Source: an uncultured Pseudomonadota bacterium
GTDB lineage: Bacteria; Pseudomonadota; Alphaproteobacteria; UBA9219
Reading direction: 5' to 3'
NCBI GenBank assembly: GCA_903875345.1
Contig: CAIQVS010000332.1
Location: 1-50,792 of the forward strand
Length of the DNA: 50,792 nucleotides
Below are positions 24,896-35,125 of this stretch, one piece after another. Both the position numbers and the translations under genes were made by a program. The notes under the pieces are model-generated. The model had not been told where the DNA came from. It saw only the letters and a list, made by a program, of their open reading frames with translations, and ran no database searches. Numbering within the stretch: the first letter of the stretch is position 1; the number at the start of each line of letters is the position of its first letter.

Positions 24896-27247
24896 CTAGA
24901 ATTTCGCGCCGAAGCTGAAATGAATCAACTCGGTTTTGTCGTAGCTGCGCTTGAGGATAGGCTCGGCCAAATCGAGGCGTATAGGACCGAAAGGCGATGC
25001 CCAACTCAAGCCAACACCCGCACTCAGGCGTACTTGACCATCCGTAGCGAAGGTATCACCGGGGATCGGCTGCTCACCGGTGTGGTCAAGAATGCCAGCA
25101 TCCGTAAAGACATGTCCCTTGAGTCCAAATTCCTTGGGAAAAGGAGTTGGCGTTGCTAGTTCCAACGTGCTGCGGGCAAAACGATCACCACCCAAAGCGT
25201 CTTGATTGACGCTGGTCAGGTCACGAGGGCCTACACCGGCATATTGAAAGCCGCGCAAAGTATCGCTGCCGAGGAAAAACCGCTCGTTGATTTTGGTCGG
25301 ACCATCAAGTCCCCAGATTTGTCCGACTTCTCCCAACCCGCTAATGACGTACCCATCGGCAACGGGATAATATTGCGTTCCGCCTGTGCGGAATTTGAAC
25401 CATTTACGCGAACCGCCTGCCCCGGCAATATCGGTATCGAGATGGACGATATAGCCAAGGGTAGGATCAAGCTTGCTGTCGCGCGTATCGTAGGTCAGCT
25501 CTTGCCCCACGGACGATGTCGTCGTGGTGCCTTGCTGATCCGTTACATAGAGCGATGCATCGCTAGCCACGTTGTTAATCGTATCATCATGGAAGCTGTA
25601 ATTCAGCCGTTGACGCAACTCATCCGATAACGGGTAACCAAGCCGCAACACAAACCCCGTGCTTGTCGAGTCATAGGAGCTTAGGTCTTGATTGTTGCTT
25701 TGCGTGCGATAAAGGTCAACGCCCGCCGACAAATCGCGATCCAGAAAATAGGGTTCGGTAAAGCTCGTGTCGATTGTCTGTGTCCGCCCTGAAACGGTAG
25801 CGCCAAAACGAGCCTGTTGTCCCTGCCCCATGAAGTTGTTTTCACTGACTGTGAAATCACCCAAAGGACCGTCGGTTGATGAATAGCCTGCGCCTATCGC
25901 CACCTGTCCGGTTGACTTTTCCTTTACATTCACGTTCAGATCGGCGCGATCAGGCTCCGCGCCCGGCGCCGAGGTTATCTTGGCTTCTTCAAAGTAGTCC
26001 AAGTCCTTCAGATTCTGTTCGGATTTGTGAATCTGGGTTGTGCTGTAAGGATCGCCTTCGGCCAAAAGTATCTGCCGACGGATGACTTTATCAACCGTAC
26101 GAGTGTTTCCGCTGATGTTGATACGATTTACATACACTCGTTCGCCGGGATTGATGTCATAGGTCAGATCAACCGTCAGATCATCTTTATGTTTATCAGG
26201 GTTGGGAACGATTGTAACAAAAGCATACTGCCGATCACCCAAAGCGGTGGTTAGCTTGGCGATCGATTTTTCAATTTGATCGGCGCTGTACCACTCACCC
26301 TGCAGGGTTGTGAGTTGATCACGCAACGGCTCCGGATCGAGCCCCTTGATCTCGCTCTTCAAGCTGACTTTTCCAAACTTGTAGCGTTGGTTTTCTTCCA
26401 CCGTAAAGGTAAGGAAGAAGTCGCCTCGGTCCGGCGTCAACTCGGCAACAGCCGATAACACCCGGGCGTCGACATACCCTTCGTTTAGGTAAAATTTTCG
26501 CAGCAACTCCTTATCGTAATTCAAGCGATCAGGATCATAATAGTCGGTCGTGGAGAGAAAACGATACCACGCGCTTTCACGCGTACTGATGGCTTCGCGC
26601 AAAGCATCGGCATCATAATGCTGGTTTCCGATGAAGGTAATATCGCGCACGCCGGTGCGTTTGCCCTCAGTAACTTCAAAGACCAGATCAATCCGGTTCT
26701 GGTCAAGCTTTACCATCTTGGGTTCAACCACGGCACCAAAACGCCCTGAACGGCGATAAAGGTCAAGGATGCGTTGGACATCCCGCTGCACTTTAGGAAG
26801 CGTATAAACCTGAAGTGGCTTAAGCTGAACTTCCTTTTCCAGATCTTCTTTCGAAACAGCGTCGTTACCTTCAAAAGTAATACGGTTGATGATCGGATTC
26901 TCATCAATATGGACGACCAGCGTTGAATCCTCCATCGCGATATGAACGTTCGCAAACAGATTCGTCGCATACAGGGCTTTAAGTGAGCTGTCGATTTTCT
27001 CTGGAGTCGCTTGATCGCCTTTTGCCAAAGTTAGATGTGATGTGACAGTTTCAACCTCAAGGCGTTGCGCGCCTTCAACCCGAATATCCCGAATAATGTC
27101 GCCGGACTGGTTGGCCGCCACGGCTAGAAACGATGACAAGGAGGAGGAGGCAGCAGCGCTTTGCGCCTGCGCAGGAGACTCTTCGAATAAGAGAGCCAAA
27201 CCGACTAGAGAGGTTAACAAAATTTGCGAGGAAGAGCGTGATAACAT
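24896..27247 (-). CDS. bamA: Outer membrane assembly factor BamA
   Basis: BamA folds and inserts beta-barrel proteins into the outer membrane. The 783-residue protein has a signal peptide ending near AQAQS, about five POTRA domains in its first 420 residues (the first starts IRDIRVEGAQRLEVETV, the next INRITFEGNDAVSKEDL), and a C-terminal 16-strand barrel. The barrel segment ERFFLGSDTLRGFQYAGVGP, the lid-loop/VRGF-like motif, is conserved. The sequence ends with an aromatic F (FSFGAKF), as most barrels do. The ATG at 27247 is preferred to the TTG at 27250. The gap of about 280 bases between rseP and bamA holds a small antisense frame. Confidence 0.95.
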   Translation of the reverse strand: MLSRSSSQILLTSLVGLALLFEESPAQAQSAAASSSLSSFLAVAANQSGDIIRDIRVEGAQRLEVETVTSHLTLAKGDQATPEKIDSSLKALYATNLFANVHIAMEDSTLVVHIDENPIINRITFEGNDAVSKEDLEKEVQLKPLQVYTLPKVQRDVQRILDLYRRSGRFGAVVEPKMVKLDQNRIDLVFEVTEGKRTGVRDITFIGNQHYDADALREAISTRESAWYRFLSTTDYYDPDRLNYDKELLRKFYLNEGYVDARVLSAVAELTPDRGDFFLTFTVEENQRYKFGKVSLKSEIKGLDPEPLRDQLTTLQGEWYSADQIEKSIAKLTTALGDRQYAFVTIVPNPDKHKDDLTVDLTYDINPGERVYVNRINISGNTRTVDKVIRRQILLAEGDPYSTTQIHKSEQNLKDLDYFEEAKITSAPGAEPDRADLNVNVKEKSTGQVAIGAGYSSTDGPLGDFTVSENNFMGQGQQARFGATVSGRTQTIDTSFTEPYFLDRDLSAGVDLYRTQSNNQDLSSYDSTSTGFVLRLGYPLSDELRQRLNYSFHDDTINNVASDASLYVTDQQGTTTTSSVGQELTYDTRDSKLDPTLGYIVHLDTDIAGAGGSRKWFKFRTGGTQYYPVADGYVISGLGEVGQIWGLDGPTKINERFFLGSDTLRGFQYAGVGPRDLTSVNQDALGGDRFARSTLELATPTPFPKEFGLKGHVFTDAGILDHTGEQPIPGDTFATDGQVRLSAGVGLSWASPFGPIRLDLAEPILKRSYDKTELIHFSFGAKF

Positions 27248-27323
27248 CAAGGATGAATCCTGATTGCACAGTGATTTGAACAGAGGGTAGAAAATCGCGC
27301 ATCAATTCACAAGAATATTTCGC

Positions 27324-27440
27324 ATGAAGGCTAAAGATTATCTTTTACCTGTTGCTTCTTGGAAAAAACGCGGGACCATCTTATTGGGTTTTTGTCTTGT
27401 GCCGATGATCTTTCCTGAACCAGCGCTTGCTCAGAAATGA
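27324..27440 (+). CDS. Small ORF resembling a free signal peptide
   Basis: A 38-codon frame on the plus strand, antisense to the rseP-bamA gap, encodes a lysine/arginine start, the hydrophobic segment TILLGFCLVPMIFP and an A-L-A end before QK and a stop. This is the layout of a signal peptide without a mature protein. It could be a remnant of a secreted protein gene, a small membrane peptide, or chance. The ribosome site (AAGAA) is poor. It is reported because the pattern is specific; confidence in expression is low. Confidence 0.3.
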   Translation: MKAKDYLLPVASWKKRGTILLGFCLVPMIFPEPALAQK

Positions 27441-27533
27441 TCGTACAAGATTCTGTGTCTGTTGGGCATTCCGATTGCCTGCCCCACTCCACGTCGATTC
27501 ACCAGACACATGACAGAATGGCCGATCATACCT

Positions 27534-28769
27534 TCAGGAAAGCATGTTCTTCAAAAAGGATACAACCTTAAGTTGAACAAGATCATTCCACGTTGCGAAT
27601 ACCATCAGGCAAAGGAGAAGCGCCATACCGATCCGCAAACCTATCTCCTGCACCTTTTCATGCAAGGGACGCCCACGCAACCTTTCGGCTACGTAATAAA
27701 GGAGATGCCCTCCATCCAGAAGCGGAACCGGAAACAAGTTAACCAGCCCGAGATTAATCGAAATCATCGCCATAAACAGGACGAGCGCAGGCGGGCCATC
27801 CTCGGCAACATGTCCGGACATGGCGGCGATACGCAGGGGTCCCCCGAGTTCTTCGGTACTCCGCGTGCCCATGATCATTTGTCCGACACCACGCAGCGTG
27901 CTGCTACTGATACTGAGCGCTTCACCAACGGCCTTCATTAAGGCTTCCGGCAATGGCCACCTTTTGTACTGTATGTCATTGGAGGTAATGCCGAGGCGTC
28001 CCATTTTATGCACGCCCCCGAACCGATCCGTGGTGACTTCGATTTTTGGCATCACAGTGAGGTTCATCTTGGCGCCCCCACGATCCAGAGCAACCTGAAC
28101 GGGGGTTCCGGAATTCATCATAATGGCCAGACGTATATCCTCGAAGCGATCAATGGTCATACCATCCAGAGAAAGAATTTTATCGCCGGGTCGAATTCCT
28201 GCGACGGCGGCGGCGCTGTCCGGCAAAACGGCACTGACATTCGGCGCGGTATAATGTTGTCCCTGAAACAGAAAACATTCCTCTTTCACAGGTTGGTTTT
28301 TGGGCGCATCGGCAGAAGGCGTTGGCGCGTGACACAGCATAGGCGGGATGTTGAGTCCGAACGGAGGCTCCGTGAAGAGCAACGTCAGAATCAAGATAGC
28401 AAACAGGTAGTTAAAACCTGGCCCGGCTGCGACAATGGCAATGCGCTTGCCGACCGGTTGATGGAAAAAGGAAATCTTTTTCTGTTCATCAGTCATGTTC
28501 AGCACGGCTTCGTCGGGATCACTCGCCGGACCGGCGTCGCCGTACATTTTGACGTAGCCGCCGAGAGGGAGGAGCGACACTTTCCAGCGTGTGCCATGCT
28601 TATCGTTCCAGCCGAACAGCTCATGCCCGAACCCGATCGAGAATTCCTCGACCTTCACGCCACACAGTCGCGCGACCCAGTAATGCCCGAATTCGTGCAC
28701 AAAGACGACGACGCTGATGACGACGATAAACGGTATCGCATAGTGAAGAAGGTCGTGAAGATGTTCCAT
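27534..28769 (-). CDS. rseP: Site-2 metalloprotease RseP
   Basis: RseP is an intramembrane zinc protease that cleaves anti-sigma factors and remnant signal peptides. The 411-residue protein has HEFGH at 25-29 inside the first membrane segment, the second metal motif LLDGGHLLYY near the C-terminus, and one PDZ-like domain in between (ALDRGGAKMNLTVMPKIE and PGDKILSLDGM). Some members carry two PDZ domains; here one is clear and the second is doubtful. The typical upstream genes dxr, cdsA and uppS are missing, and gshB diverges from it 124 bases away. bamA and skp follow on the same strand. Confidence 0.95.
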   Translation of the reverse strand: MEHLHDLLHYAIPFIVVISVVVFVHEFGHYWVARLCGVKVEEFSIGFGHELFGWNDKHGTRWKVSLLPLGGYVKMYGDAGPASDPDEAVLNMTDEQKKISFFHQPVGKRIAIVAAGPGFNYLFAILILTLLFTEPPFGLNIPPMLCHAPTPSADAPKNQPVKEECFLFQGQHYTAPNVSAVLPDSAAAVAGIRPGDKILSLDGMTIDRFEDIRLAIMMNSGTPVQVALDRGGAKMNLTVMPKIEVTTDRFGGVHKMGRLGITSNDIQYKRWPLPEALMKAVGEALSISSSTLRGVGQMIMGTRSTEELGGPLRIAAMSGHVAEDGPPALVLFMAMISINLGLVNLFPVPLLDGGHLLYYVAERLRGRPLHEKVQEIGLRIGMALLLCLMVFATWNDLVQLKVVSFLKNMLS

Positions 28770-28893
28770 TATATGTCCATCGTACCCGCGCGATGCGGAC
28801 TAAAGTCCAGATTTGCTTGTGTCTGACGACTTATATAGCATTGGCAGCCTGATTATTAAAGTCCGATGCAATCTCAAAACCGCGAGTATCCTC

Positions 28894-29853
28894 ATGCCCT
28901 TACGCATCGCTCTGCAGATGGACGCGCTGGAAAGGTTATACAAGCCTCTCGACAGCACGCTGGAACTTGCCCGCGCTGCAGTCGAGCGCGGCGATGAGCT
29001 TTTTCATTATGAGCCTTCCGGTTTACGCATGGACATCGCAGCGGGCGGGACTCGCGTTACGGCGAAAGTGCATCGGCTGGTTTACGACAAGAGAAATCCC
29101 GATCCCTGGAGCCTTGGCGAGGAAAGCGTGGCCGATGCATCAGAATTTGACGTAATTCTTATGCGGCAAGACCCGCCTTTCGATCTGTCCTATATAACCG
29201 CGACGCATATTCTGGAACACCTCAAGGACAGAGTACGGATCATCAACGATCCGGTCGGCGTGCGCAATGCGCCGGAGAAACTCCTTATTACTTATGTGCC
29301 TCATCTCATGCCGCCGACGCTGATCGCCCGCGATCGCGAAGCAATCGAGACCTTTCGCACCGAGCACCGCGACATCATCATCAAGCCGCTACACGGGTAT
29401 GCAGGTCATGGCATTTTTCATCTACGTCCGGGCGACGACAATTTGCCGGGCTTGCTTGAAACTTTAGCTACGATCAACAACGAACCTTGGATGGTGCAAA
29501 AATTTCTGCCAATCACCGAGTGGGGGGACAAGCGTATCGTCGTCCTGAACGGCGAACCGGTCGGCTCGTTCCGTCGCATGCCTGCGGCGGGCGACGTACG
29601 CGGCAACATGCGCGTCGGCGGTCGTCCGGAAAAGGCCGAGCTGACTCGCCGCGATCAGGAAATCTGCGCGACGCTCGCGCCAATGTTGCGCGAACGCGGA
29701 TTGTTTCTAGCGGGGATCGACGTCATCGGCGACTATCTGACCGAGATTAACGTTACTTCGCCGACCGGCCTCATCGTCGCTGATCAGCTTGAAGGACGAA
29801 CAGGACAAGACCGGATCGCGGAAAGATTTTGGCGGTTTGTGGATGGGAGGTAA
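28894..29853 (+). CDS. gshB: Glutathione synthetase
   Basis: GshB joins gamma-glutamylcysteine and glycine with ATP. From the ATG at 28894 the protein has 319 residues, the normal length. The N-terminal IALQMDALERLYKPLDST, MRQDPPFDLSYI, the ATP-grasp motif IIKPLHGYAGHGIF, and the C-terminal Mg site LTEINVTSPTGL identify the proteobacterial enzyme. The upstream TTG-initiated extension from 28813 is rejected because it adds a non-conserved stretch. The partner gshA is not in the window. The gene diverges from rseP. Confidence 0.94.
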   Translation: MPLRIALQMDALERLYKPLDSTLELARAAVERGDELFHYEPSGLRMDIAAGGTRVTAKVHRLVYDKRNPDPWSLGEESVADASEFDVILMRQDPPFDLSYITATHILEHLKDRVRIINDPVGVRNAPEKLLITYVPHLMPPTLIARDREAIETFRTEHRDIIIKPLHGYAGHGIFHLRPGDDNLPGLLETLATINNEPWMVQKFLPITEWGDKRIVVLNGEPVGSFRRMPAAGDVRGNMRVGGRPEKAELTRRDQEICATLAPMLRERGLFLAGIDVIGDYLTEINVTSPTGLIVADQLEGRTGQDRIAERFWRFVDGR

Positions 29854-30337
29854 GATCGTCTTATCCTGTTCCGAAATACGTTCGATGCGAGAATGAGGAG
29901 CAAGATAATATTTGCCCACGAACACGATACGTCGGTTCGTTTTGCGCTGAAGGAACGATTGAAGGAGACGGCAAGATCGAACGCCGCATCATCGACTCCT
30001 TGCCGTCAATTGCGCAAGCGCTTGATGTCTCAAGAGAATCTGCGCCTACCCTCGCAAGGACGATGACTATGGATATAGGCGCCCACACGCAGTTTAGTGG
30101 TCTGTCGACAAAACTCTTCGCCGATTGCATTAACGTGGCGATACAACAAGAAACCAATCAACGCGTATCCTGTTTTGGCCGAAATGGCTTTGATACAAAC
30201 GCAACTAATGAAAACATTGCTTCCGGATAACGTTTTCCCCTATATAGCTCTCGTAAATCAAGGGTTGGGCGAGCGGAAACTTGGCCGCGCAGCGCCATAG
30301 TGGCGCTGGCTACAAAGATCGAAAAACTGGAAAAGCA
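29854..30337. other. Intergenic region before typA, no clear gene
   Basis: This gap of 484 bases contains frames on both strands, but none has a credible start, ribosome site or recognisable family. A short repeat TAAGA-TCG-TCTTA occurs just after the gshB stop, without a T-run. A good promoter candidate lies at 30217-30246. The size leaves room for a small RNA, but I see no specific structure for one. Confidence 0.4.
30217..30246 (+). promoter_or_regulatory. Candidate typA promoter
   Basis: TTGCTT (30217-30222) and TATATA (30241-30246) are separated by 18 bases (17 if the box is read CTATAT). This is a good sigma-70-like pair about 90 bases upstream of the typA start codon. Confidence 0.5.
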
Positions 30338-32155
30338 ATGAAACTACGTAATATCGCCATTATCGCCCACGTTGACCATGGCAAGACCACGCTCGTCGAC
30401 CAGATGCTGAAACAATCCGGCACCTTCCGCGAAAACCAGCAGGTGGCCGAGCGGGCGATGGACAGCAACGATCTGGAGCGCGAACGCGGCATTACTATTC
30501 TTGCCAAATGCACCTCGATCCTTCACGGCGACATCCGCATCAACATCGTCGACACTCCCGGCCACGCCGATTTTGGCGGTGAAGTCGAACGCATCCTGTC
30601 GATGGTCGACGGCGTCGTGCTGCTGGTTGATGCCGCCGAAGGCCCGTTGCCGCAAACGAAATTTGTGCTGGGCAAGGCCTTGTCGATTGGCCTCAAACCG
30701 ATGGTCATCGTTAACAAGATCGACCGTTCCGACGCGCGCCCAAGCGAAGTCCACAACGAGATTTTCGACCTGTTCTCGGCGCTTGATGCGACGGAAGAAC
30801 AGCTTGATTTCCCGACCCTGTTCGCCTCCGGTCGCAACGGTTGGGCAATCAACAATATCGGCGATGAAACCAAGGATCTGACACCGCTGTTTGACCTGAT
30901 CGAACGCCATGTATCGCCGCCGAAGGTCGATGCCAACGCCCCTTTCACGATGCTCGCGACGATCCTCGAAGCCAATCCCTATCTCGGACGCTTGCTGACA
31001 GGACGCATCCAGACCGGAACACTGCGCGTCAATATGCCGATCAAGGGCATGAGCCGCGACGGCAGCGTGATTGAGCAAGGCCGCGTGACCAAAATTCTCG
31101 CCTTTCGCGGCCTCGAACGCTTATCGGTCGATGAGGCTGGCGCTGGTGACATCGTAGCCGTCGCAGGTCTCAGCAAATCGACCGTCGCCGACACGCTGAC
31201 CGACATCGCCGTGACAACGCCGATCATCGCCCGCCCGATCGATCCGCCAACCATTGCCATGACTTTCGCCGTTAACGATTCGCCGCTGGCGGGAACCGAA
31301 GGCGACAAGGTGACGAGCCGCGTCATTCGCGACCGTCTGATGCGCGAAGTTGAAGGCAACGTCGCCATTCGCGTGACGGAGTCGCAGGAAAAGGACGCTT
31401 TCGAGGTCGCCGGGCGCGGTGAGTTACAGCTTGGCATCCTGATCGAAACCATGCGCCGCGAGGGCTTCGAATTGTCGATCAGCCGCCCACGCGTGCTTTT
31501 CAAGACCGACGAAAGAGGCCAACGTCTTGAGCCAATCGAAGAAGTCGTGATCGATGTGGACGAACCCTATTCAGGAACGGTCGTCAATAAGATGGCCGAA
31601 CGCAAAGCTGAGATGGTCGATATGCGTCCCTCCGGCGGTGGCAAGGTACGCTTGACGTTCCATGCGCCTTCGCGCGGCCTCATCGGTTATTTCAGCGAAT
31701 TCCTCAGCGACACGCGCGGGACGGGGCTGATGAACCGGCTGTTCCACGGCTATGCGCCCTACAAAGGCCCCATCGCGGCGCGTCGCACGGGCGTGCTGAT
31801 CTCGAACGGCGCGGGCGAAGCCGTTGCCTATGCGATGTGGAAGCTGGAGGATCGCGGCCCAATGCTGGTCGTCCCCGGCACGAAAGTGTATGAGGGCATG
31901 ATTATCGGCGAACACGCCAAAAGCAATGATCTGGACGTGAACGTGCTGGAAGGTAAAAAACTTACCAACATGCGCGCCTCAGGGAAGGACGAAGCCGTAC
32001 GCCTGACGCCGCCGTTGCTGATGACCCTTGAAAAAGCAATCGCCTATATCGCCGACGATGAGCTGGTCGAGGTCACACCGAAATCCATCCGCCTGCGCAA
32101 ACGCTATCTCGACCCCAACATGCGCAAGCGCATGTCACGGCAGGCGGAAGCGTAA
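30338..32155 (+). CDS. typA: GTP-binding protein TypA/BipA
   Basis: TypA (BipA) is a ribosome-associated GTPase of the EF-G family that helps 50S assembly and stress adaptation. The start ATG at 30338 is preferred since GGAAAAG stands just upstream and the family begins [14 protein letters not shown]. Motifs are the P-loop AHVDHGKT (10-17), [14 protein letters not shown] (from 72) and NKIDR (126-130). The later [21 protein letters not shown] segment is typical of domain III. With 605 residues it has the normal length. The gene is isolated: the beta-helix pseudogene follows on the other strand. Confidence 0.95.
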   Translation: MKLRNIAIIAHVDHGKTTLVDQMLKQSGTFRENQQVAERAMDSNDLERERGITILAKCTSILHGDIRINIVDTPGHADFGGEVERILSMVDGVVLLVDAAEGPLPQTKFVLGKALSIGLKPMVIVNKIDRSDARPSEVHNEIFDLFSALDATEEQLDFPTLFASGRNGWAINNIGDETKDLTPLFDLIERHVSPPKVDANAPFTMLATILEANPYLGRLLTGRIQTGTLRVNMPIKGMSRDGSVIEQGRVTKILAFRGLERLSVDEAGAGDIVAVAGLSKSTVADTLTDIAVTTPIIARPIDPPTIAMTFAVNDSPLAGTEGDKVTSRVIRDRLMREVEGNVAIRVTESQEKDAFEVAGRGELQLGILIETMRREGFELSISRPRVLFKTDERGQRLEPIEEVVIDVDEPYSGTVVNKMAERKAEMVDMRPSGGGKVRLTFHAPSRGLIGYFSEFLSDTRGTGLMNRLFHGYAPYKGPIAARRTGVLISNGAGEAVAYAMWKLEDRGPMLVVPGTKVYEGMIIGEHAKSNDLDVNVLEGKKLTNMRASGKDEAVRLTPPLLMTLEKAIAYIADDELVEVTPKSIRLRKRYLDPNMRKRMSRQAEA

Positions 32156-32165
32156 AACAGATGAA

Positions 32166-33307
32166 TTATTGTGGCGGTTCAAGGCACCTTGACCGCACAA
32201 AGTCTGGAGCCTCCGCGCAAGAGGCGAAGGCATTGTTGTTTCTAAACTCGCCCGATGTTTCGGTGCTCTGGAACACGGGTTTTTTTCCTGAGTTCCAGTT
32301 GATTGCGGCATTGTCGATCACGCGCCACCCTGCGGCAGGAGCATAAACGCCGACGGCTGAATAAGCCCCATTATCGCCTTCGAGAAGATTATCCTTTATG
32401 ATCCCGCCTACCGAATTGCCGGTGACGAGAATACCCCACGAAAAATGACCACCCGTGACAAGGCATCTGTTCCCGATAATTTGCCCATTGTTGTCAGTTC
32501 CCCCGGATTTGTGGCCATTAATTTCGATACACTGGGCATTGTTATGATCCATGTAGATGACATTATCTCTTGCTTCAAACCCAACCGAATTCGCTATCCC
32601 GCCGCCCGTGGCAATGCCGGTGAACGCGATGCCGGCAACGCCGCCACCGTGGGTATCCAAAGCTGTGCAATAATTTCCGTTAGTGTGCGCGTCGGTAAAC
32701 CCGCCCCAATGATCATAGCAGACATTGCTGACGTTTGTGGCTCTGTTTGACACTTCCCATGTATCGGTCGTTCCGATCTCCGCCACGGCATCGCCGCCGC
32801 CGTCAAACACGTTATCGTGAATATGAACATGCGACACGCCAACAAATTGCAAGATGTGAGCGTACCCGGCTTCTCCATAATTGGGATTCCTGTATGGAAA
32901 CTTGAATTGGCAGCCGGACACTTCGAAATTCGTTCCGGAGTTTGCGAGAAAAGCCGACGAGATTCCGCCTTTGGTGTGATGTGAGTCAATCGGCGGCCAC
33001 CGAGTCGCTGGCGCGGCAACTATGGCCGCGTTGTCGCACAACACATGCGTATTGGACGGAAGAATATTGGTCCCGGACACGACATATCGACCCGCCGGAA
33101 AAAGCAACGTGCCTCCGGCGGAAGAAATTTGCTGCAACGCCACAGCGATTGCCGTCGTGTCATCCGTGTTCCGTTACCTTTCGCGCCATAATCTCGAACG
33201 CTGACCGTTCTCCTTTCACCCAAATCGTTCGCCGCAGCACTAGCTTGCCCTGCAACGATGAGAGCCGAAAAAAGTCCCATTGCCAACGTTATTTGCCTTA
33301 CAGCCAT
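32166..33307 (-). pseudogene. Secreted beta-helix (pectate-lyase-like) protein, frameshifted
   Basis: Two overlapping frames make one gene. The 5' frame (ATG at 33307, GGAG upstream) encodes a signal peptide ending GQASA and the family start TVSVRDYGAKGNGT. The 3' frame begins with DDTTAIAVALQQ, then GTLLFPAGRYVVSG, which follows directly in intact pectate-lyase-3-like proteins (consensus G-A-x-G-D-G-x-x-D-D-T). The reading frames change near 33162-33168, as if one base were lost. Downstream the chain has right-handed beta-helix turns (VHIHDNVFDGGGDAV and ARDNVIYMDH). A real mutation and a sequencing error are indistinguishable here. A polysaccharide-binding or degrading role is the usual one for the fold. 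Confidence 0.8.
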
Positions 33308-33373
33308 GATTGTCTCCAAACTACTGCGGCTATTCCCCCATGCGATCAGATTATTGACGGGGAATGCGACAGG

Positions 33374-34759
33374 CTACGTTTCCGTTATTTTCCTGTAAAG
33401 CTCATCAAGCGAAGCGATGACTTCCCGCGAGGCGTCGTGAAGCTTTTGCGCCTCCTCGATCGCGCCAGCAAAATCCGATGCGGCGAAGCGTTCCAGAGCT
33501 TGCTTGCCGTGATGATGGACACGCTCATGCGGCACCTGAAGCTTCTGGAATGTTGGCATGGCACGGATGCGCTCGTCCTTGATCGCATCGTACCATTTGC
33601 CAAGCCGACATCCATGATGATCTGGCAAATCGCCACTCTTGGTTTGGCCGCGCCCAACCAGCGTATCGAATACACGTTTTTTGAAGCTCGCATGGTCGGA
33701 TTTAGCAACCAGAACAAGCATCGCCGAGTCAGGATCGCGAACAATGTCTTTCAGTTCCTGCTGAATGATTTCGCCTGCTCTTGCAATGGTATCGGCTAGA
33801 TTGTCGATGCTTTTCAGGGATCGGGAAGACATGGGAACGACGGCGGCAATGTTGCCCGCGACGTCACGCGAGACCGTCGTTTGCTCCTCCACGGTCGAGG
33901 AAACAGTCAGCATCTGCTGGGCAACCGAATCGACGCGACCATTGACCGCATGAATCCCCGTTCCGGCCGCCTTGATTGCGTCCGCCCCTTGCGCGACCCG
34001 CGCCGAGCCTTCGGCGATGGAAGCGAGCATCTCGCTCATGCCCTGCTGAAGCGTGTTGATTCTCAGGTTGATATCGTCCGTAGCGCTGGCCGTTTGCTTG
34101 GCGAGACTCTTGACCTCGCTGGCGACGACGGCAAAACCCTTGCCGGCCTCGCCCGCCCGCGCCGCCTCGATCGTGGCGTTCAACGCGAGGAGATTCGTCT
34201 GACCGGCGATCTGTTCAATCGTCTTGAGGATGCCGGTGATTTGCCCCGACGCGTCGTCAAGCGCCTTTGCCTTCTCGGTCAAGGAGTCGAAGGCGGACGA
34301 AATGCCTTCCATCGTGGTAACAGCTTGATCGAACGCTCCGCCGCTGCTTGTCAACTCCTGCTTGACCTCCAGCGACTCCTGCGAAACCAGTGAAGCCGAA
34401 CGCGCCACTTCGCGGATGGACGCCGCCATTTCTTCGGACGCCGAAGCCATCGCCTGATTGCGTTGCTCCAGATCGCGCATATCGCGCATCATCTCGGCGA
34501 TCGCCAACAGCGGCACCGTCTGTTCGACCCAGAGGTGGACAAGGGGTTTCAGCCTGACAATTGTTTGTTTTTGCAATTCACGCGCCAGCGGCGCGAGCGC
34601 TTGACTTAGCGCATCCGTCCCTTCGAGGACAGCCTTGTACTCTCCGGCGACCAACCGACCGACTACCCCGTCAAGCGCAGCCATATCGACAATGTTGCCC
34701 GCTTCATCTGTATCCAAAGCCTCTTCTTTCAGCGCCTGTTTACGAAACCGAGATAACAT
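33374..34759 (-). CDS. Soluble chemoreceptor with CZB zinc-binding domain
   Basis: This 461-residue protein has no transmembrane segment. Residues about 90-330 form the methyl-accepting coiled coil. Its signalling tip, [20 protein letters not shown] (from residue 184), is followed by the conserved [18 protein letters not shown]. The C-terminal 100 residues are a chemoreceptor zinc-binding (CZB) domain: the [13 protein letters not shown] helix, the CRLGKWYDA motif, and [16 protein letters not shown] domains sense zinc or hypochlorous acid via the H-x-x-C site (family knowledge). The start has a very strong ribosome site (AGGAGG four to five bases before ATG). No other che genes are nearby. Confidence 0.92.
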   Translation of the reverse strand: MLSRFRKQALKEEALDTDEAGNIVDMAALDGVVGRLVAGEYKAVLEGTDALSQALAPLARELQKQTIVRLKPLVHLWVEQTVPLLAIAEMMRDMRDLEQRNQAMASASEEMAASIREVARSASLVSQESLEVKQELTSSGGAFDQAVTTMEGISSAFDSLTEKAKALDDASGQITGILKTIEQIAGQTNLLALNATIEAARAGEAGKGFAVVASEVKSLAKQTASATDDINLRINTLQQGMSEMLASIAEGSARVAQGADAIKAAGTGIHAVNGRVDSVAQQMLTVSSTVEEQTTVSRDVAGNIAAVVPMSSRSLKSIDNLADTIARAGEIIQQELKDIVRDPDSAMLVLVAKSDHASFKKRVFDTLVGRGQTKSGDLPDHHGCRLGKWYDAIKDERIRAMPTFQKLQVPHERVHHHGKQALERFAASDFAGAIEEAQKLHDASREVIASLDELYRKITET

Positions 34760-34936
34760 TGGTACCTCCTATGGTGGGTTTTCGATACAACTCAGGCCTG
34801 TGAATCAGCACAGCGCCTTGAGATTTTTAAGAAGGGAAAATCTGTGCAGCCAGAATCAACGTCATAAGCGTCATTTTGAAAAACATCTGCTGAACTTAGC
34901 CATGAGTTTAGCTTGGAACAGCAAAGGAGGTTTTTC

Positions 34937-35068
34937 ATGACGCTCATTTTGCACTCGATAGCGGAATGTGCGGGAAAAGCGCATACTGCGTCGCACAACA
35001 TCATGCTGATTGCACCCGTTTTTTGGGAGTGGAGAAAAATTCTACCGCTGTGTGCCGTCAGCGCATAA
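34937..35068 (+). CDS. Small ORF with consensus ribosome site
   Basis: A 43-codon frame starts with ATG at 34937, six bases after AAAGGAGG (34923-34930), the best ribosome-binding site in this part of the window. The peptide starts MTLILHSIAECAG, has cysteines at residues 11 and 39, and contains IMLIAPVFWEWRKILP, a hydrophobic stretch followed by basic residues. It could be a small membrane protein or a leader peptide. A preceding short frame ends GKGGFS-type codons with an ATGA overlap, which may couple translation. It is divergent from the CZB chemoreceptor gene. The 366-base gap otherwise holds nothing that I support. Database comparison is needed before calling it real. Confidence 0.4.
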   Translation: MTLILHSIAECAGKAHTASHNIMLIAPVFWEWRKILPLCAVSA

Positions 35069-35125
35069 AGGAAGGGAACAGCAAATGTCCGGTGAATGGG
35101 CAGCACGAAAAACGAAGAGGTGCTT

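Noticed and set aside
29829-30230. Possible gene in the gap before typA
   Set aside because: The frame starts inside the gshB 3' end without a ribosome site and has no recognisable family or structure.
30281-30337. Upstream extension of typA
   Set aside because: The added residues are not found in the family, and GGAAAAG supports the ATG at 30338.
34792-35106. 104-codon minus-strand frame opposite the small ORF
   Set aside because: No ribosome site, no recognisable motif, and the plus-strand frame has the better start signal.
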